Positions 8,323 through 15,692 of a stretch of 23,791 nucleotides of DNA are shown piece after piece. The DNA comes from Flammeovirgaceae bacterium (GTDB taxonomy: Bacteria > Bacteroidota > Bacteroidia > Cytophagales > Cyclobacteriaceae). Numbering within the stretch: position 1 is the stretch's first letter; every line of letters begins with the position of its first letter. The notes beneath the pieces were generated by a model. That model ran no database searches. It had not been told where the DNA came from and was given only the letters and a program-made list of their open reading frames with translations. The stretch is from NCBI GenBank assembly GCA_003229495.1, contig QIEB01000182.1:1-23791 (forward strand), written 5' to 3'. The translations under genes and the position numbers were made by a program.

Positions 8323-9983
8323 ATCATTATTTACAACAAGTAACCAACAAGGGTTTTCTATGCTTGATTACCACAACATTGTCACTAGCATTTTTACTTG
8401 GCTGCGCCGGACCGCCGGTAGCAAATGACGTGGCCCTTGTGGCAAATCCTAATAAGAAGGCACCCCTGGCCGGTATCCTCACCTTCACCTCAGACAGACC
8501 GGTGGTGCCAACCCTCCTGATTGAAGACGGTGAACATCAACAAATTGTAACTCCGGACGATGAGCCACGAACAGAGCACCAAACATTGGTTTTGGGGTTG
8601 CGACCTGGAAGGACACATACCGTCACCGTCACTATCCGCGACCAAAAGGGAAGAGAAACCGTACTCGAACCTCTGGAGATTGAGACACCGCCGCTACCCG
8701 ATGACTTTCCTCCCATAGAATTAACCTATAACAACAGCCTGGAAGACAAGGAACCGGGGGTAACTATGATCAACGTTTTCCGTTGGACCGGTCAGTTCGA
8801 TGACGACCAAAATTGGGGACTTGCAGTGGTAGTGGATGAATCGGGAGAGGTGCTTTGGTACCTACAAACTGAAACTTTCATTGGTGAACCACGTCGCATG
8901 CACAATGGTAACCTGATGGTCATGGGTCATGATGATGGTCGCATGTATGAAGTTGACATGCTGGGTAATTTCCTGCGAGAATGGCACACTTCCGGCAGTA
9001 TTACAGGCGAATTGGCAGCAGGTAGTATACCGGTGGCTACGGATGCCTTTCACCATGACGTAATTGAATTAACCTCTGGAAACTTCATTGGGCTGGGGTT
9101 GGAAGTGTCTGAATTCGATGACTTCCCGTCTGAATATCTACCCGGTACCAAAAGGGCGCCTGCACAGGTGGCTGGTGACATACTGATCGAGTTTGCCCCT
9201 GATGGCAGCACCGTCAGGAAATGGTCAGCGGTTGACATTTTGGATCCCCATCGACTGGGTTCGGGTTCTTTGAATCGCAGTTTTTACGAAAGAGTTTACA
9301 AGAATATGTACGACTCCATACCATTCGATATCACCCACTCCAACGCACTTTACTATATTGAGGAAGAAGACGCCTTGATTGTCTCCTCATATCAACAGTG
9401 CGCGATTTACAAGATAGACATGGCAACAGGGGAGCTCATCTGGATTCTTGGTGACCCCGTTGGCTGGAACGAACCATGGTCTGAAAAACTGCTACAACCA
9501 AAGGGTGAAATGACCTGGCCTTGTCATCAGCATGGCCTGGAAATGACTCCGCGCGGCACCCTGTTGTTATTCGACAATGGCGCCGGCCGAAATATCCCTC
9601 CTCAGGAACCGATGCCTGCAGAGGAACGTTTCAGTCGTGCCGTGGAATATCGTGTGGACGCAGAAGCCGGTACCGTGGAAGAAATCTGGAGCTACGGGCC
9701 AGATCAGGAGCACTTTGTCTCTCCTTTCATCTCCGATGCCGATCACCTAACTGAGACGGGAAACGTGCTAATTGCTGATGGCGGCCGCTTCAAAGACCCT
9801 GAAGGCAAACCTATGAACACTTTTGGCGGCCATCAGTGGGCGCGTATTCTGGAAGTAACTTATGGCGAGGACACTAAAAAGATATGGGAGCTGGAAATTT
9901 ATGATCCAAAGGTACGGTATTCCGTGTATCGGGCACAACGTTATCGTAGTCTCTATCCGAAACTTGACCGGGTTACAGGATAG
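8319..9983 (+). CDS. PAPS-independent aryl-sulfate sulfotransferase, lipoprotein
   Basis: A 554-residue protein with a lipoprotein signal peptide (LAFLLGC, Cys29), an Ig-like N-terminal part (about 45-125) and a beta-propeller arylsulfotransferase domain (about 140-545). Propeller marks are MHNGNLMVMG, FHHDVIELTSGNFIGLG (His246), THSNALYY (His340), AIYKIDMATGELIWILGDP and CHQHGLEMTPRGTLLLFDNG (His405). The family moves sulfate between phenols through a histidine intermediate, without PAPS. Cys361 and Cys402 could form the disulfide known from E. coli ASST. The active-site Arg374 of E. coli ASST would align with Tyr358 by spacing. The gene follows the sulfatase by 78 bp. A 9-codon frame (8293-8322) ends in an ATGA overlap with this start, which may couple translation. 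Base composition is clearly more GC-rich than the sulfatase (lines sampled: about 57-63% against 38%), hinting at separate acquisition. Confidence 0.9.
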   Translation: MNHYLQQVTNKGFLCLITTTLSLAFLLGCAGPPVANDVALVANPNKKAPLAGILTFTSDRPVVPTLLIEDGEHQQIVTPDDEPRTEHQTLVLGLRPGRTHTVTVTIRDQKGRETVLEPLEIETPPLPDDFPPIELTYNNSLEDKEPGVTMINVFRWTGQFDDDQNWGLAVVVDESGEVLWYLQTETFIGEPRRMHNGNLMVMGHDDGRMYEVDMLGNFLREWHTSGSITGELAAGSIPVATDAFHHDVIELTSGNFIGLGLEVSEFDDFPSEYLPGTKRAPAQVAGDILIEFAPDGSTVRKWSAVDILDPHRLGSGSLNRSFYERVYKNMYDSIPFDITHSNALYYIEEEDALIVSSYQQCAIYKIDMATGELIWILGDPVGWNEPWSEKLLQPKGEMTWPCHQHGLEMTPRGTLLLFDNGAGRNIPPQEPMPAEERFSRAVEYRVDAEAGTVEEIWSYGPDQEHFVSPFISDADHLTETGNVLIADGGRFKDPEGKPMNTFGGHQWARILEVTYGEDTKKIWELEIYDPKVRYSVYRAQRYRSLYPKLDRVTG

Positions 9984-10199
9984 CTGGTCAGTTTTTATTT
10001 GGTCGTAAATCATAATCTTCACATAAATTCCCGTCAAACCCAAAGCGACAGTGAAATTAATATAGCGATCATTGTCCAAAAAAGGTAACCCCTCTTGTAA
10101 TAATACAATTGATATTGTCAATAAACCGTTGGATTTTTAGTACTTTGACCATGATTCATTGGCATATTTTGTCAAATTGACTGGTCTTTACAGATATCC

Positions 10200-10223
10200 A
10201 GGCACCTTACATTGGTGCCTTTC
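10200..10223 (+). terminator. Hairpin after the sulfotransferase, possible terminator
   Basis: AGGCACC (10200-10206) and GGTGCCT (10214-10220) form a perfect 7-bp stem with a 7-nt loop followed by only two further Ts. It is the first stable hairpin after the sulfotransferase stop, 216 bp away. The short T-run makes termination uncertain. Confidence 0.35.
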
Positions 10224-10645
10224 ATGAGTGGTTCATGTATGTAAACGCCCACTATTCTCTTGGGGCTTGAAAAAATGCCCACAAACTAGTACTTGAAAGT
10301 ATTATGTTGACTTCTGTGAAAATATGACGTGTATTTCGGTTTTTATTGCATTGAACCACTATTCCTTACATCTAGACTTTCTTGGATTTCCAATGTTCGC
10401 CATCACATTTACACGCTTGTAGTAGCTAAAAATAGCCATTTGCCAGCATAATAGTTATATCTTAATAAAAGTATTGTAACATTTATATCACTATCTGAGC
10501 TATTTCTTACATGCACTAATTAGGACGCTATATAGTAAAATATGTTCTCTCTAAGTCATTTTTACACTCAAAACACAAAAATATCACCTGAGGAATATAG
10601 ACGGACATTTAGGTATTGTTGATTGACTAGTATTTAGCAATTTAG

Positions 10646-10971
10646 CACTTGATTGATATCAATCGGAGATCTCTTACCAATAAGGTACTTCAAGTGAGAT
10701 CATTTGAATACCTAATACCATCCAGGGTACTGGATGAGTCTTCAACAGCAAAGTAACTGGATAACAGTTACACCCCTTTTCGAGATAATTCATTTCTGGT
10801 AGATTATTTAAAGCCCTTTGGCAAGTGCTAAGGGCAGTTGGTCCAACTTGACTAATAGGATTCTTTTTGTCGAACCGCCTATACGGGGTGGTGCTTCATG
10901 AAGTTCCCATGGTCTAGACGTCTATTAAATTTTTAATCATTTTTTCAACTAGCCTGAACCACATATGTGGT
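10646..10971 (+). ncRNA. Candidate structured RNA or leader: dense array of inverted repeats
   Basis: Ten perfect or near-perfect inverted repeats lie in 326 bases: CACTTGA/TCAAGTG (10646, 10690), the 14-bp palindrome GATTGATATCAATC (10651-10664), GATCTC/GAGATC (10668, 10696), TACC/GGTA (10675, 10684), CATCCAG/CTGGATG with a 4-nt loop (10719-10736), GTAACTG/CAGTTAC with a 5-nt loop (10753-10771), GCCCTT/AAGGGC (10813-10835), AGTTGG/CCAACT (10836-10848), ACCGCC/GGTGGT with one G-U pair (10874-10892), and the palindrome ACCACATATGTGGT (10958-10971). They precede the PD40 gene in the same direction. No known riboswitch, RNase P, tmRNA or signal-recognition RNA motif was recognised. A leader or small RNA is inference; strand is assumed from the downstream gene. 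Confidence 0.35.
10776..10793 (+). repeat. Direct repeat, left copy flanking the PD40 gene
   Basis: CTTTTCGAGATAAT (10776-10789) is identical to 13141-13154, and both continue as CAT after one mismatched base. Including ACC before it, 20 of 22 positions match. Confidence 0.6.
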
Positions 10972-10993
10972 ACAACGCTTAAAGTATGTCGTC

Positions 10994-13108
10994 ATGAAAA
11001 AGTCAATAATAACTGCAATCGGAATTATCGCTATGAGTATTAGTACTCAAGCACAAATAAATAATGAAACGGTCTGGAGATCCTGGAAACCTAATAGTAG
11101 GTCAGCAGGAATTTACTTCAAGCCACGATCAGCATCCTCGGTATATGGTTTGAAAACCGTTGTGGAGGGAAATCAATTTGCTGAAGTTGATGAACTTAGT
11201 AATATGGGTCAGTATGTAGAAACTGAGCCAGGAGCAAACTATATAGTAAAGTTTGCATTCGCGCACAGACAATCTGCTGGTGACAAGGCCCTTAGAATCG
11301 CAGTCAATGGTGAATTAACCTATGACATGTTTATTAATAATAATACAGCGCCCGGTAGTTTTAGCTATGAGTCTTTCCAGTTTAAGGCTAAAAAAGGTAA
11401 AACTTTCTTAGGTTTTTATGTGATCAGTCTAAGCGGAGACCCTAATAAGGGTGTTCTGATAGATGATGTTTCCCTAACCAAGGAAAATGGGTCGGTTAAT
11501 TTGATAGCTGATGGGGGATTTGAAATGAGCAATAAGCCTGTAAGGAGAACTGCTCGAAGCGCCAAAGGCAGCAAGAATGTGCATTTTGATGAATGGGCAT
11601 TATTAGAGGATGAACCCGAAAGCTTCGATGCAGCCACAAATTTTCTAATTGGTAAATACTACTATTCTCACAGCAGGATACCCGCTCGTTCACTGGTGCA
11701 TTTTGAACTTGCTCAGCAGGGTAACTTCGAACAGGTAGATTTGGAATTTTATCTGGGAAGAGCATATCACCTGAACCACAGGTTTGGTAAAGCTGTGGCG
11801 CATTATTATAAATACAATCAGCAATTGCGAACGGCTAAAGATGCCAAAGCTTCAGAAAAAAGTGCATCAGTCAAAAGTTATATGGAGGATTGTATGGCCG
11901 GTACTACTTTGATCCCTGATTCCCTTGAATTAGAAATCAAGAGTCTTGGTAAACTGGTAAATAGCTATTACCAGGATTATATCCCCTTAGTTTCTGCAGA
12001 CGAATCTACTCTTATTTTTACTTCAAGGCGAAGTAGCAGTACTGGAGGAAAAGTAGCAAATGATGGTAGCTTCTATGAAGATATATTCATGGCCACCAGG
12101 AATGTCGATGGAAATTGGAGCAAGCCAGAGCCCATCACCGATCTAAATTCAAAACTACACGATGCTGGGATTGGTTTGTCATATGATGGGAAGCAACTGT
12201 TTATATACAAGGACGCACATGGTGGTGACATATATGTGAGCAGCCGTAAAGCCAAAGGGTGGTCAAAACCAGAGGCTTTGAAAGGGGATGTTAATTCCAG
12301 CTACTGGGAAGGAAGTGCCAGTATCTCTAAAGATGGCAGGTACCTGTATTTTGCCAGTAACAGACCCGGTGGTTTCGGAGGTATAGACATTTACCGTTCG
12401 GAAAAACAAAGCAATAATACCTGGGGTAAAGCCGTCAATATGGGTCCAAAGGTAAATACCATGGGTGATGAGGATGCTCCGCAGATCCATATGGATGATA
12501 TTACCTTATTCTTCAGCTCCACCGGTCACGAAGGTATGGGAGGTTATGATATTTTCTCAATCGTACTAGACCAGTCAACTGATACCTGGAGTGATCCTAG
12601 AAATGTAGGATACCCCATCAACACCGCTTTTGATGATATTCATTTTTCATTGAACGCAGCAGGGAATAGGGCTTATTTTAACTCGTCACACTTTACTAAT
12701 GACGGTCAAAATGATATCTATGTGATGGAAAGACCAGGAACTTCGGCCTCCTTGTTCCTGCTGAAAGGTAAGGTTATTCAAAAAGATCCGGAACCTTCAT
12801 TTAATGCCCGGGTAACTTTGACTAACAAAAGCACCAGAGAAGTACAAGCTACTACTACTACTGATCTGATGAATGGGTCTTATGCCTTTGCCATGGCCTT
12901 TGATACTGATTATAGTCTGACTGTTGAATCAGAGGAGCACCTGTTCAATACCAGAAATATCAATATCAATAATCAGGCTGATTTATTTCAATACGTGATG
13001 AATTTTGTGGTTGACAATAACAAAATGTACATCATTGAGCAGCAGGATATTTCTCAGATCACTATGAATGAGAAAGATTCTTATGTAGTGTTGGCTGTAA
13101 GTCGATAA
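10994..13108 (+). CDS. Secreted multi-domain PD40 beta-propeller protein with jelly-roll-like N-domain
   Basis: The 704-residue product starts with a signal peptide (MKKSIITAIGIIAMS, then TQAQ). Domains in order are: a carbohydrate-binding-like jelly roll reminiscent of DUF642 (about 35-180; GQYVETEPGANYIVKFAFAH, FQFKAKKGKTFLGFY, GVLIDDVSL); a short helical, TPR-like segment (about 210-285); PD40/WD40-like propeller repeats (about 320-605), seen as repeated blades such as IPLVSADESTLIFTSRR, SISKDGRYLYFASNR and HMDDITLFFSS; and a carboxypeptidase-regulatory-like beta domain (about 610-670). Related Bacteroidota proteins, including PorE-type type IX secretion parts, usually end in an OmpA peptidoglycan-binding domain. 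That domain is missing here, and the stop is followed by a strong terminator. The start chosen is ATG at 10994, since an upstream GTG at 10967 would spoil the signal peptide. Cell envelope function is inferred; the ligand is unknown. Confidence 0.82.
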   Translation: MKKSIITAIGIIAMSISTQAQINNETVWRSWKPNSRSAGIYFKPRSASSVYGLKTVVEGNQFAEVDELSNMGQYVETEPGANYIVKFAFAHRQSAGDKALRIAVNGELTYDMFINNNTAPGSFSYESFQFKAKKGKTFLGFYVISLSGDPNKGVLIDDVSLTKENGSVNLIADGGFEMSNKPVRRTARSAKGSKNVHFDEWALLEDEPESFDAATNFLIGKYYYSHSRIPARSLVHFELAQQGNFEQVDLEFYLGRAYHLNHRFGKAVAHYYKYNQQLRTAKDAKASEKSASVKSYMEDCMAGTTLIPDSLELEIKSLGKLVNSYYQDYIPLVSADESTLIFTSRRSSSTGGKVANDGSFYEDIFMATRNVDGNWSKPEPITDLNSKLHDAGIGLSYDGKQLFIYKDAHGGDIYVSSRKAKGWSKPEALKGDVNSSYWEGSASISKDGRYLYFASNRPGGFGGIDIYRSEKQSNNTWGKAVNMGPKVNTMGDEDAPQIHMDDITLFFSSTGHEGMGGYDIFSIVLDQSTDTWSDPRNVGYPINTAFDDIHFSLNAAGNRAYFNSSHFTNDGQNDIYVMERPGTSASLFLLKGKVIQKDPEPSFNARVTLTNKSTREVQATTTTDLMNGSYAFAMAFDTDYSLTVESEEHLFNTRNININNQADLFQYVMNFVVDNNKMYIIEQQDISQITMNEKDSYVVLAVSR

Positions 13109-13140
13109 CTTATCCCATAAGAGATTATATCTTATAACCG

Positions 13141-13158
13141 CTTTTCGAGATAATACAT
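13141..13158 (+). repeat. Direct repeat, right copy flanking the PD40 gene
   Basis: Second copy of CTTTTCGAGATAAT, 32 bp after the PD40 stop codon. Its mate is at 10776-10793. A separate small inverted repeat ATAAGA/TCTTAT (13117-13135) sits just before it. Confidence 0.6.
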
Positions 13159-13179
13159 CGCTTAAACGGTCAACTCGCA

Positions 13180-13221
13180 AAAACAGGCCCTGTGGTACCT
13201 ACTACAGGGCTTGTTTTATTT
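13180..13221 (+). terminator. Strong intrinsic terminator after the PD40 gene
   Basis: AAAACA-G-GCCCTGT pairs with ACAGGGC-T-TGTTTT, giving 7 GC-rich pairs, a G-U pair and 6 outer AT-rich pairs, with a short inner GTA/TAC extension. The 3' arm runs into TGTTTTATTT. This is the best terminator in the window and ends the PD40 transcript. Confidence 0.88.
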
Positions 13222-13274
13222 ACGATCGCCCCATGCGCTAGATCAGCACGAAGTGTGAAGCAGTTTTGAGTAGA

Positions 13275-13297
13275 CTACAATTTTGCCCCATGCCCCA
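13275..13297 (+). repeat. Short tandem repeat of CCCCATG, three copies
   Basis: Three consecutive copies of CCCCATG occur in the spacer before egtB, followed by a partial fourth (CCCTTCCCC). The repeat creates spurious in-frame ATGs upstream of the real egtB start. Confidence 0.75.
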
Positions 13298-13387
13298 TGC
13301 CCCATGCCCTTCCCCAACTGTTCAGGTAAAATCGTAAAAGAATGCAATCAATACGGTTTTTTTTGGTACTTTAAAGACCTGAAAATT

Positions 13388-14656
13388 ATGGAAATTCCAG
13401 TAGTAAGCACCACCGAGGTCCTTCAGCGTTATAAACAGGTGCGGCAACAAACTGAAGAACTTTGTAAGCCATTAAGCAAAGAGGATTACGTTGTTCAACC
13501 AGTGGTAGACGTCAGTCCTCCAAAGTGGCATCTTGCCCACACCACCTGGTTCTTTGAGACTTTACTGCTGAAAAAATTCAATTCCGATTATGAGGTTTTT
13601 GATCAGGACTATAACTACCTGTTCAACAGCTATTATGAATCTGTGGGGGAGCGGGTATTACGCGCAGACCGAGGCAATCTAACCAGGCCGGGGGTAGATG
13701 ATATTTATGCTTACAGAAGATATGTAGATGAAGCTATGGATAGCCTGATTAATGGAGAAAATACCTTGAACAATGAATTCCATAAAATACTCGAGATCGG
13801 GTTAAATCACGAACAACAACATCAAGAACTATTAGTAACGGATATAAAATACATCCTTGGTCATAATCCGGTTTTTCCAAGCTATTTTGAGGAAGATAGT
13901 GTATCATCTGGTAACCAGAGTAGAATAGCGGACTTTTTAGAAATTCCCGCTGGAATATACCAGATTGGCCATCAAAGTGATGGATTTTGTTTTGACAATG
14001 AACTAGGTATACACCAGGTATACTTGCCGGCCTATAAGATAATGGACCGGTTGGTAACCAACGATGAATATCTTGAATTTATGCAAGCAGGAGCATATAG
14101 CGATTTTCGGTGTTGGTTAATGGAAGGCTGGGAGTGGGTGAAAACCCACAAAGTCAGTAATCCCCTATACTGGTACAAATTAGAGGGCATATGGCACAAT
14201 TATAACCTACGTGGCCTACAGCCGTTGGATGGAAATGCACCGGTAACCCATATCAGCTTTTTTGAAGCAGATGCCTATGCACGATGGAGGGGAATGAGAC
14301 TTCCTACTGAATTTGAATGGGAAACAGCTTGTAAAATGTACCAGCCTCAGGTGCCAGATAGGGCAGAATTTCAAGAAATGTGGCAGTTTATGCCATTGCC
14401 AGCCGCTGGTGATAACTTTCAATTTTACGGTGATGCCTGGGAATGGACCGGCAGTGCTTACCGGCCTTATCCTTATTTTAAACAAGAAGAAGGGGCGCTT
14501 GGGGAATACAACGGAAAATTCATGATAAATCAAATGGTACTTAGGGGAGGCTCGTGCGCAACTCCTGGTGATCATATTAGAGCTACTTATAGAAACTTTT
14601 TCCACCCACATTTACGTTGGCAATTTACCGGAATCAGATTGGCTACACATATTTGA
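13388..14656 (+). CDS. egtB: Ergothioneine biosynthesis sulfoxide synthase EgtB
   Basis: The 422-residue non-haem iron enzyme couples trimethylated histidine (hercynine) to a thiol with oxygen, forming the C-S bond of ergothioneine. The N-terminal DinB-like half carries the three iron ligands: PKWHLAHTTWFFE (His51) and NHEQQHQELL (His141, His145). The C-terminal half is the FGE-sulfatase-like domain with FEADAYARWRGMRLPTEFEWE, DAWEWTGSAYRPYPYF and, near the end, VLRGGSCATPGDHIRATYRNFF and RWQFTGIRLAT. The start is placed at ATG 13388 (MEIPVVSTTEVLQRYK). A longer frame from 13283 begins inside a CCCCATG tandem repeat and adds 35 residues of unrelated, Pro/Cys-rich sequence. It is 17 bp upstream of egtD, clearly one operon. 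No glutamate-cysteine ligase (EgtA) or amidohydrolase (EgtC) is nearby, so the sulfur donor is unresolved. Confidence 0.93.
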   Translation: MEIPVVSTTEVLQRYKQVRQQTEELCKPLSKEDYVVQPVVDVSPPKWHLAHTTWFFETLLLKKFNSDYEVFDQDYNYLFNSYYESVGERVLRADRGNLTRPGVDDIYAYRRYVDEAMDSLINGENTLNNEFHKILEIGLNHEQQHQELLVTDIKYILGHNPVFPSYFEEDSVSSGNQSRIADFLEIPAGIYQIGHQSDGFCFDNELGIHQVYLPAYKIMDRLVTNDEYLEFMQAGAYSDFRCWLMEGWEWVKTHKVSNPLYWYKLEGIWHNYNLRGLQPLDGNAPVTHISFFEADAYARWRGMRLPTEFEWETACKMYQPQVPDRAEFQEMWQFMPLPAAGDNFQFYGDAWEWTGSAYRPYPYFKQEEGALGEYNGKFMINQMVLRGGSCATPGDHIRATYRNFFHPHLRWQFTGIRLATHI

Positions 14657-14673
14657 CCAAAAATCAGGGCTGA

Positions 14674-15636
14674 ATGGATGAACAATTTGCGCAGGATGTG
14701 ATGCATGGGCTTTCCGCCGAACCAAAGTATTTGACTTCAAAATATTTTTATGATAAAAAAGGTGATGCTCTATTTCAGGAAATCATGGCTCTTGATGAGT
14801 ATTATCTCACCCGATGCGAATTAGAAATATTTCAAAATGCAAAAGAGGATTTATTAATTCAATTTTCAAACAGCGGGAAATCGTTTGACCTGATCGAGTT
14901 TGGGGCTGGTGATGGCAAAAAAACCAAAGTACTGCTTGACTACTTTCTGAAGAAAGGGGCCGATTTCACCTACCTGCCTATTGATATTTCCCAGAACGCC
15001 TTGAACTTACTTGCAGCGGACCTCAGGCAAAGCTTGCCGAGCTTAAAGCTTGAGACACTCCGAGGAGAGTATTTTGCCGTGCTATCTCAATTGGAGCAAC
15101 AACCGGGTCGGACCAAAGTGATGTTATTCTTGGGGTCGAATATTGGTAATTTCCTAAAACCAGTAGCCGTCGACTTCCTTTCTCAACTTGCCCACACCCT
15201 GGCTGCTGGCGACCTGCTGCTGCTTGGGGTAGACCTGATCAAAGATCCAAAAGTGGTGGCAAGCGCTTACAATGATCAACTGGGGGTTACCAAAGCTTTT
15301 AATCTAAATCTTTTAACCAGAATTAACCGGGAATTAGGCGGAGATTTTAATCTGAAAGAGTTTATTCATGCTCCGTTTTACGATCCGGAGACTGGTGCTG
15401 CCCGCAGCTGTTTGATTAGCAATAGCCCTCAAACAGTATCCATTGAACGCATAAATGCCACTTTTCATTTCGAAGCCTGGGAGCCGATTTATATGGAACT
15501 CTCCCAGAAGTATCGGATTGAGGAATTAGAACAATTGGCCCGTCAATCCGGATTCAGTATCATCAAGCATTATTACGATTCAAAAAAGTATTTCACCGAT
15601 GGTTTATGGCAAGTGTCAAACAAAACTGATAAATAA
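14674..15636 (+). CDS. egtD: L-histidine N-alpha-methyltransferase EgtD
   Basis: The 320-residue enzyme uses three S-adenosylmethionine to make hercynine from histidine, the substrate of EgtB encoded just upstream. Visible marks are LTSKYFYDKKGDALFQEI (residues 20-37), DEYYLTRCELEI (41-52, with the histidine-binding Tyr), the SAM loop DLIEFGAGDGKKTKVLL (72-88), MLFLGSNIGNF (150-160), the histidine-pocket segment SAYNDQLGVTKAFNLNLLTRIN (about 197-218), and the C-terminal SKKYFTDGLWQV. The length fits the family. The gap of 17 bp to egtB and the absence of a terminator between them indicate co-transcription. Downstream there is no clear terminator before the repeat tract and tRNA gene. Confidence 0.93.
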   Translation: MDEQFAQDVMHGLSAEPKYLTSKYFYDKKGDALFQEIMALDEYYLTRCELEIFQNAKEDLLIQFSNSGKSFDLIEFGAGDGKKTKVLLDYFLKKGADFTYLPIDISQNALNLLAADLRQSLPSLKLETLRGEYFAVLSQLEQQPGRTKVMLFLGSNIGNFLKPVAVDFLSQLAHTLAAGDLLLLGVDLIKDPKVVASAYNDQLGVTKAFNLNLLTRINRELGGDFNLKEFIHAPFYDPETGAARSCLISNSPQTVSIERINATFHFEAWEPIYMELSQKYRIEELEQLARQSGFSIIKHYYDSKKYFTDGLWQVSNKTDK

Positions 15637-15692
15637 CTATGCTGCTTTGAACATTTACCAAATTGTTCTTAATTTCGCATTCCTCAAAGATC

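Larger units (their letters stand above)
9984..10993. other. 1-kb gene-free gap between the sulfotransferase and PD40 genes
   Basis: No reading frame of useful length or recognisable product was found on either strand; all ATG-started plus-strand frames inspected are under 25 codons. The first 650 bases are AT-rich with few obvious signals, apart from one hairpin at 10200-10220. The last 350 bases are rich in perfect inverted repeats and include one arm of a direct repeat (10776-10789) that recurs after the next gene. Confidence 0.8.

Noticed and set aside
10013..10110. Minus-strand fragment reading YKRGYLFWTMIAILISLSLWV after an in-frame stop, just past the sulfotransferase
   Set aside because: It looks like part of a membrane helix, but it is interrupted by stops on both sides and has no start. 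A hydrophobic run of this length in AT-rich DNA is not enough to call a pseudogene.
10898..10936. Short frame MKFPWSRRLLNF before the PD40 gene as a leader peptide
   Set aside because: Only 12 codons, no recognisable regulatory codon run, and located within palindromic DNA; not supportable.
10967..10993. GTG start for the PD40 protein at 10967
   Set aside because: It lies inside a 14-bp palindrome and would put nine residues before a normal signal peptide starting at ATG 10994.
13283..13387. N-terminal extension of EgtB from ATG 13283
   Set aside because: The extra residues come from the CCCCATG repeat and leader DNA, and the family start fits ATG 13388.
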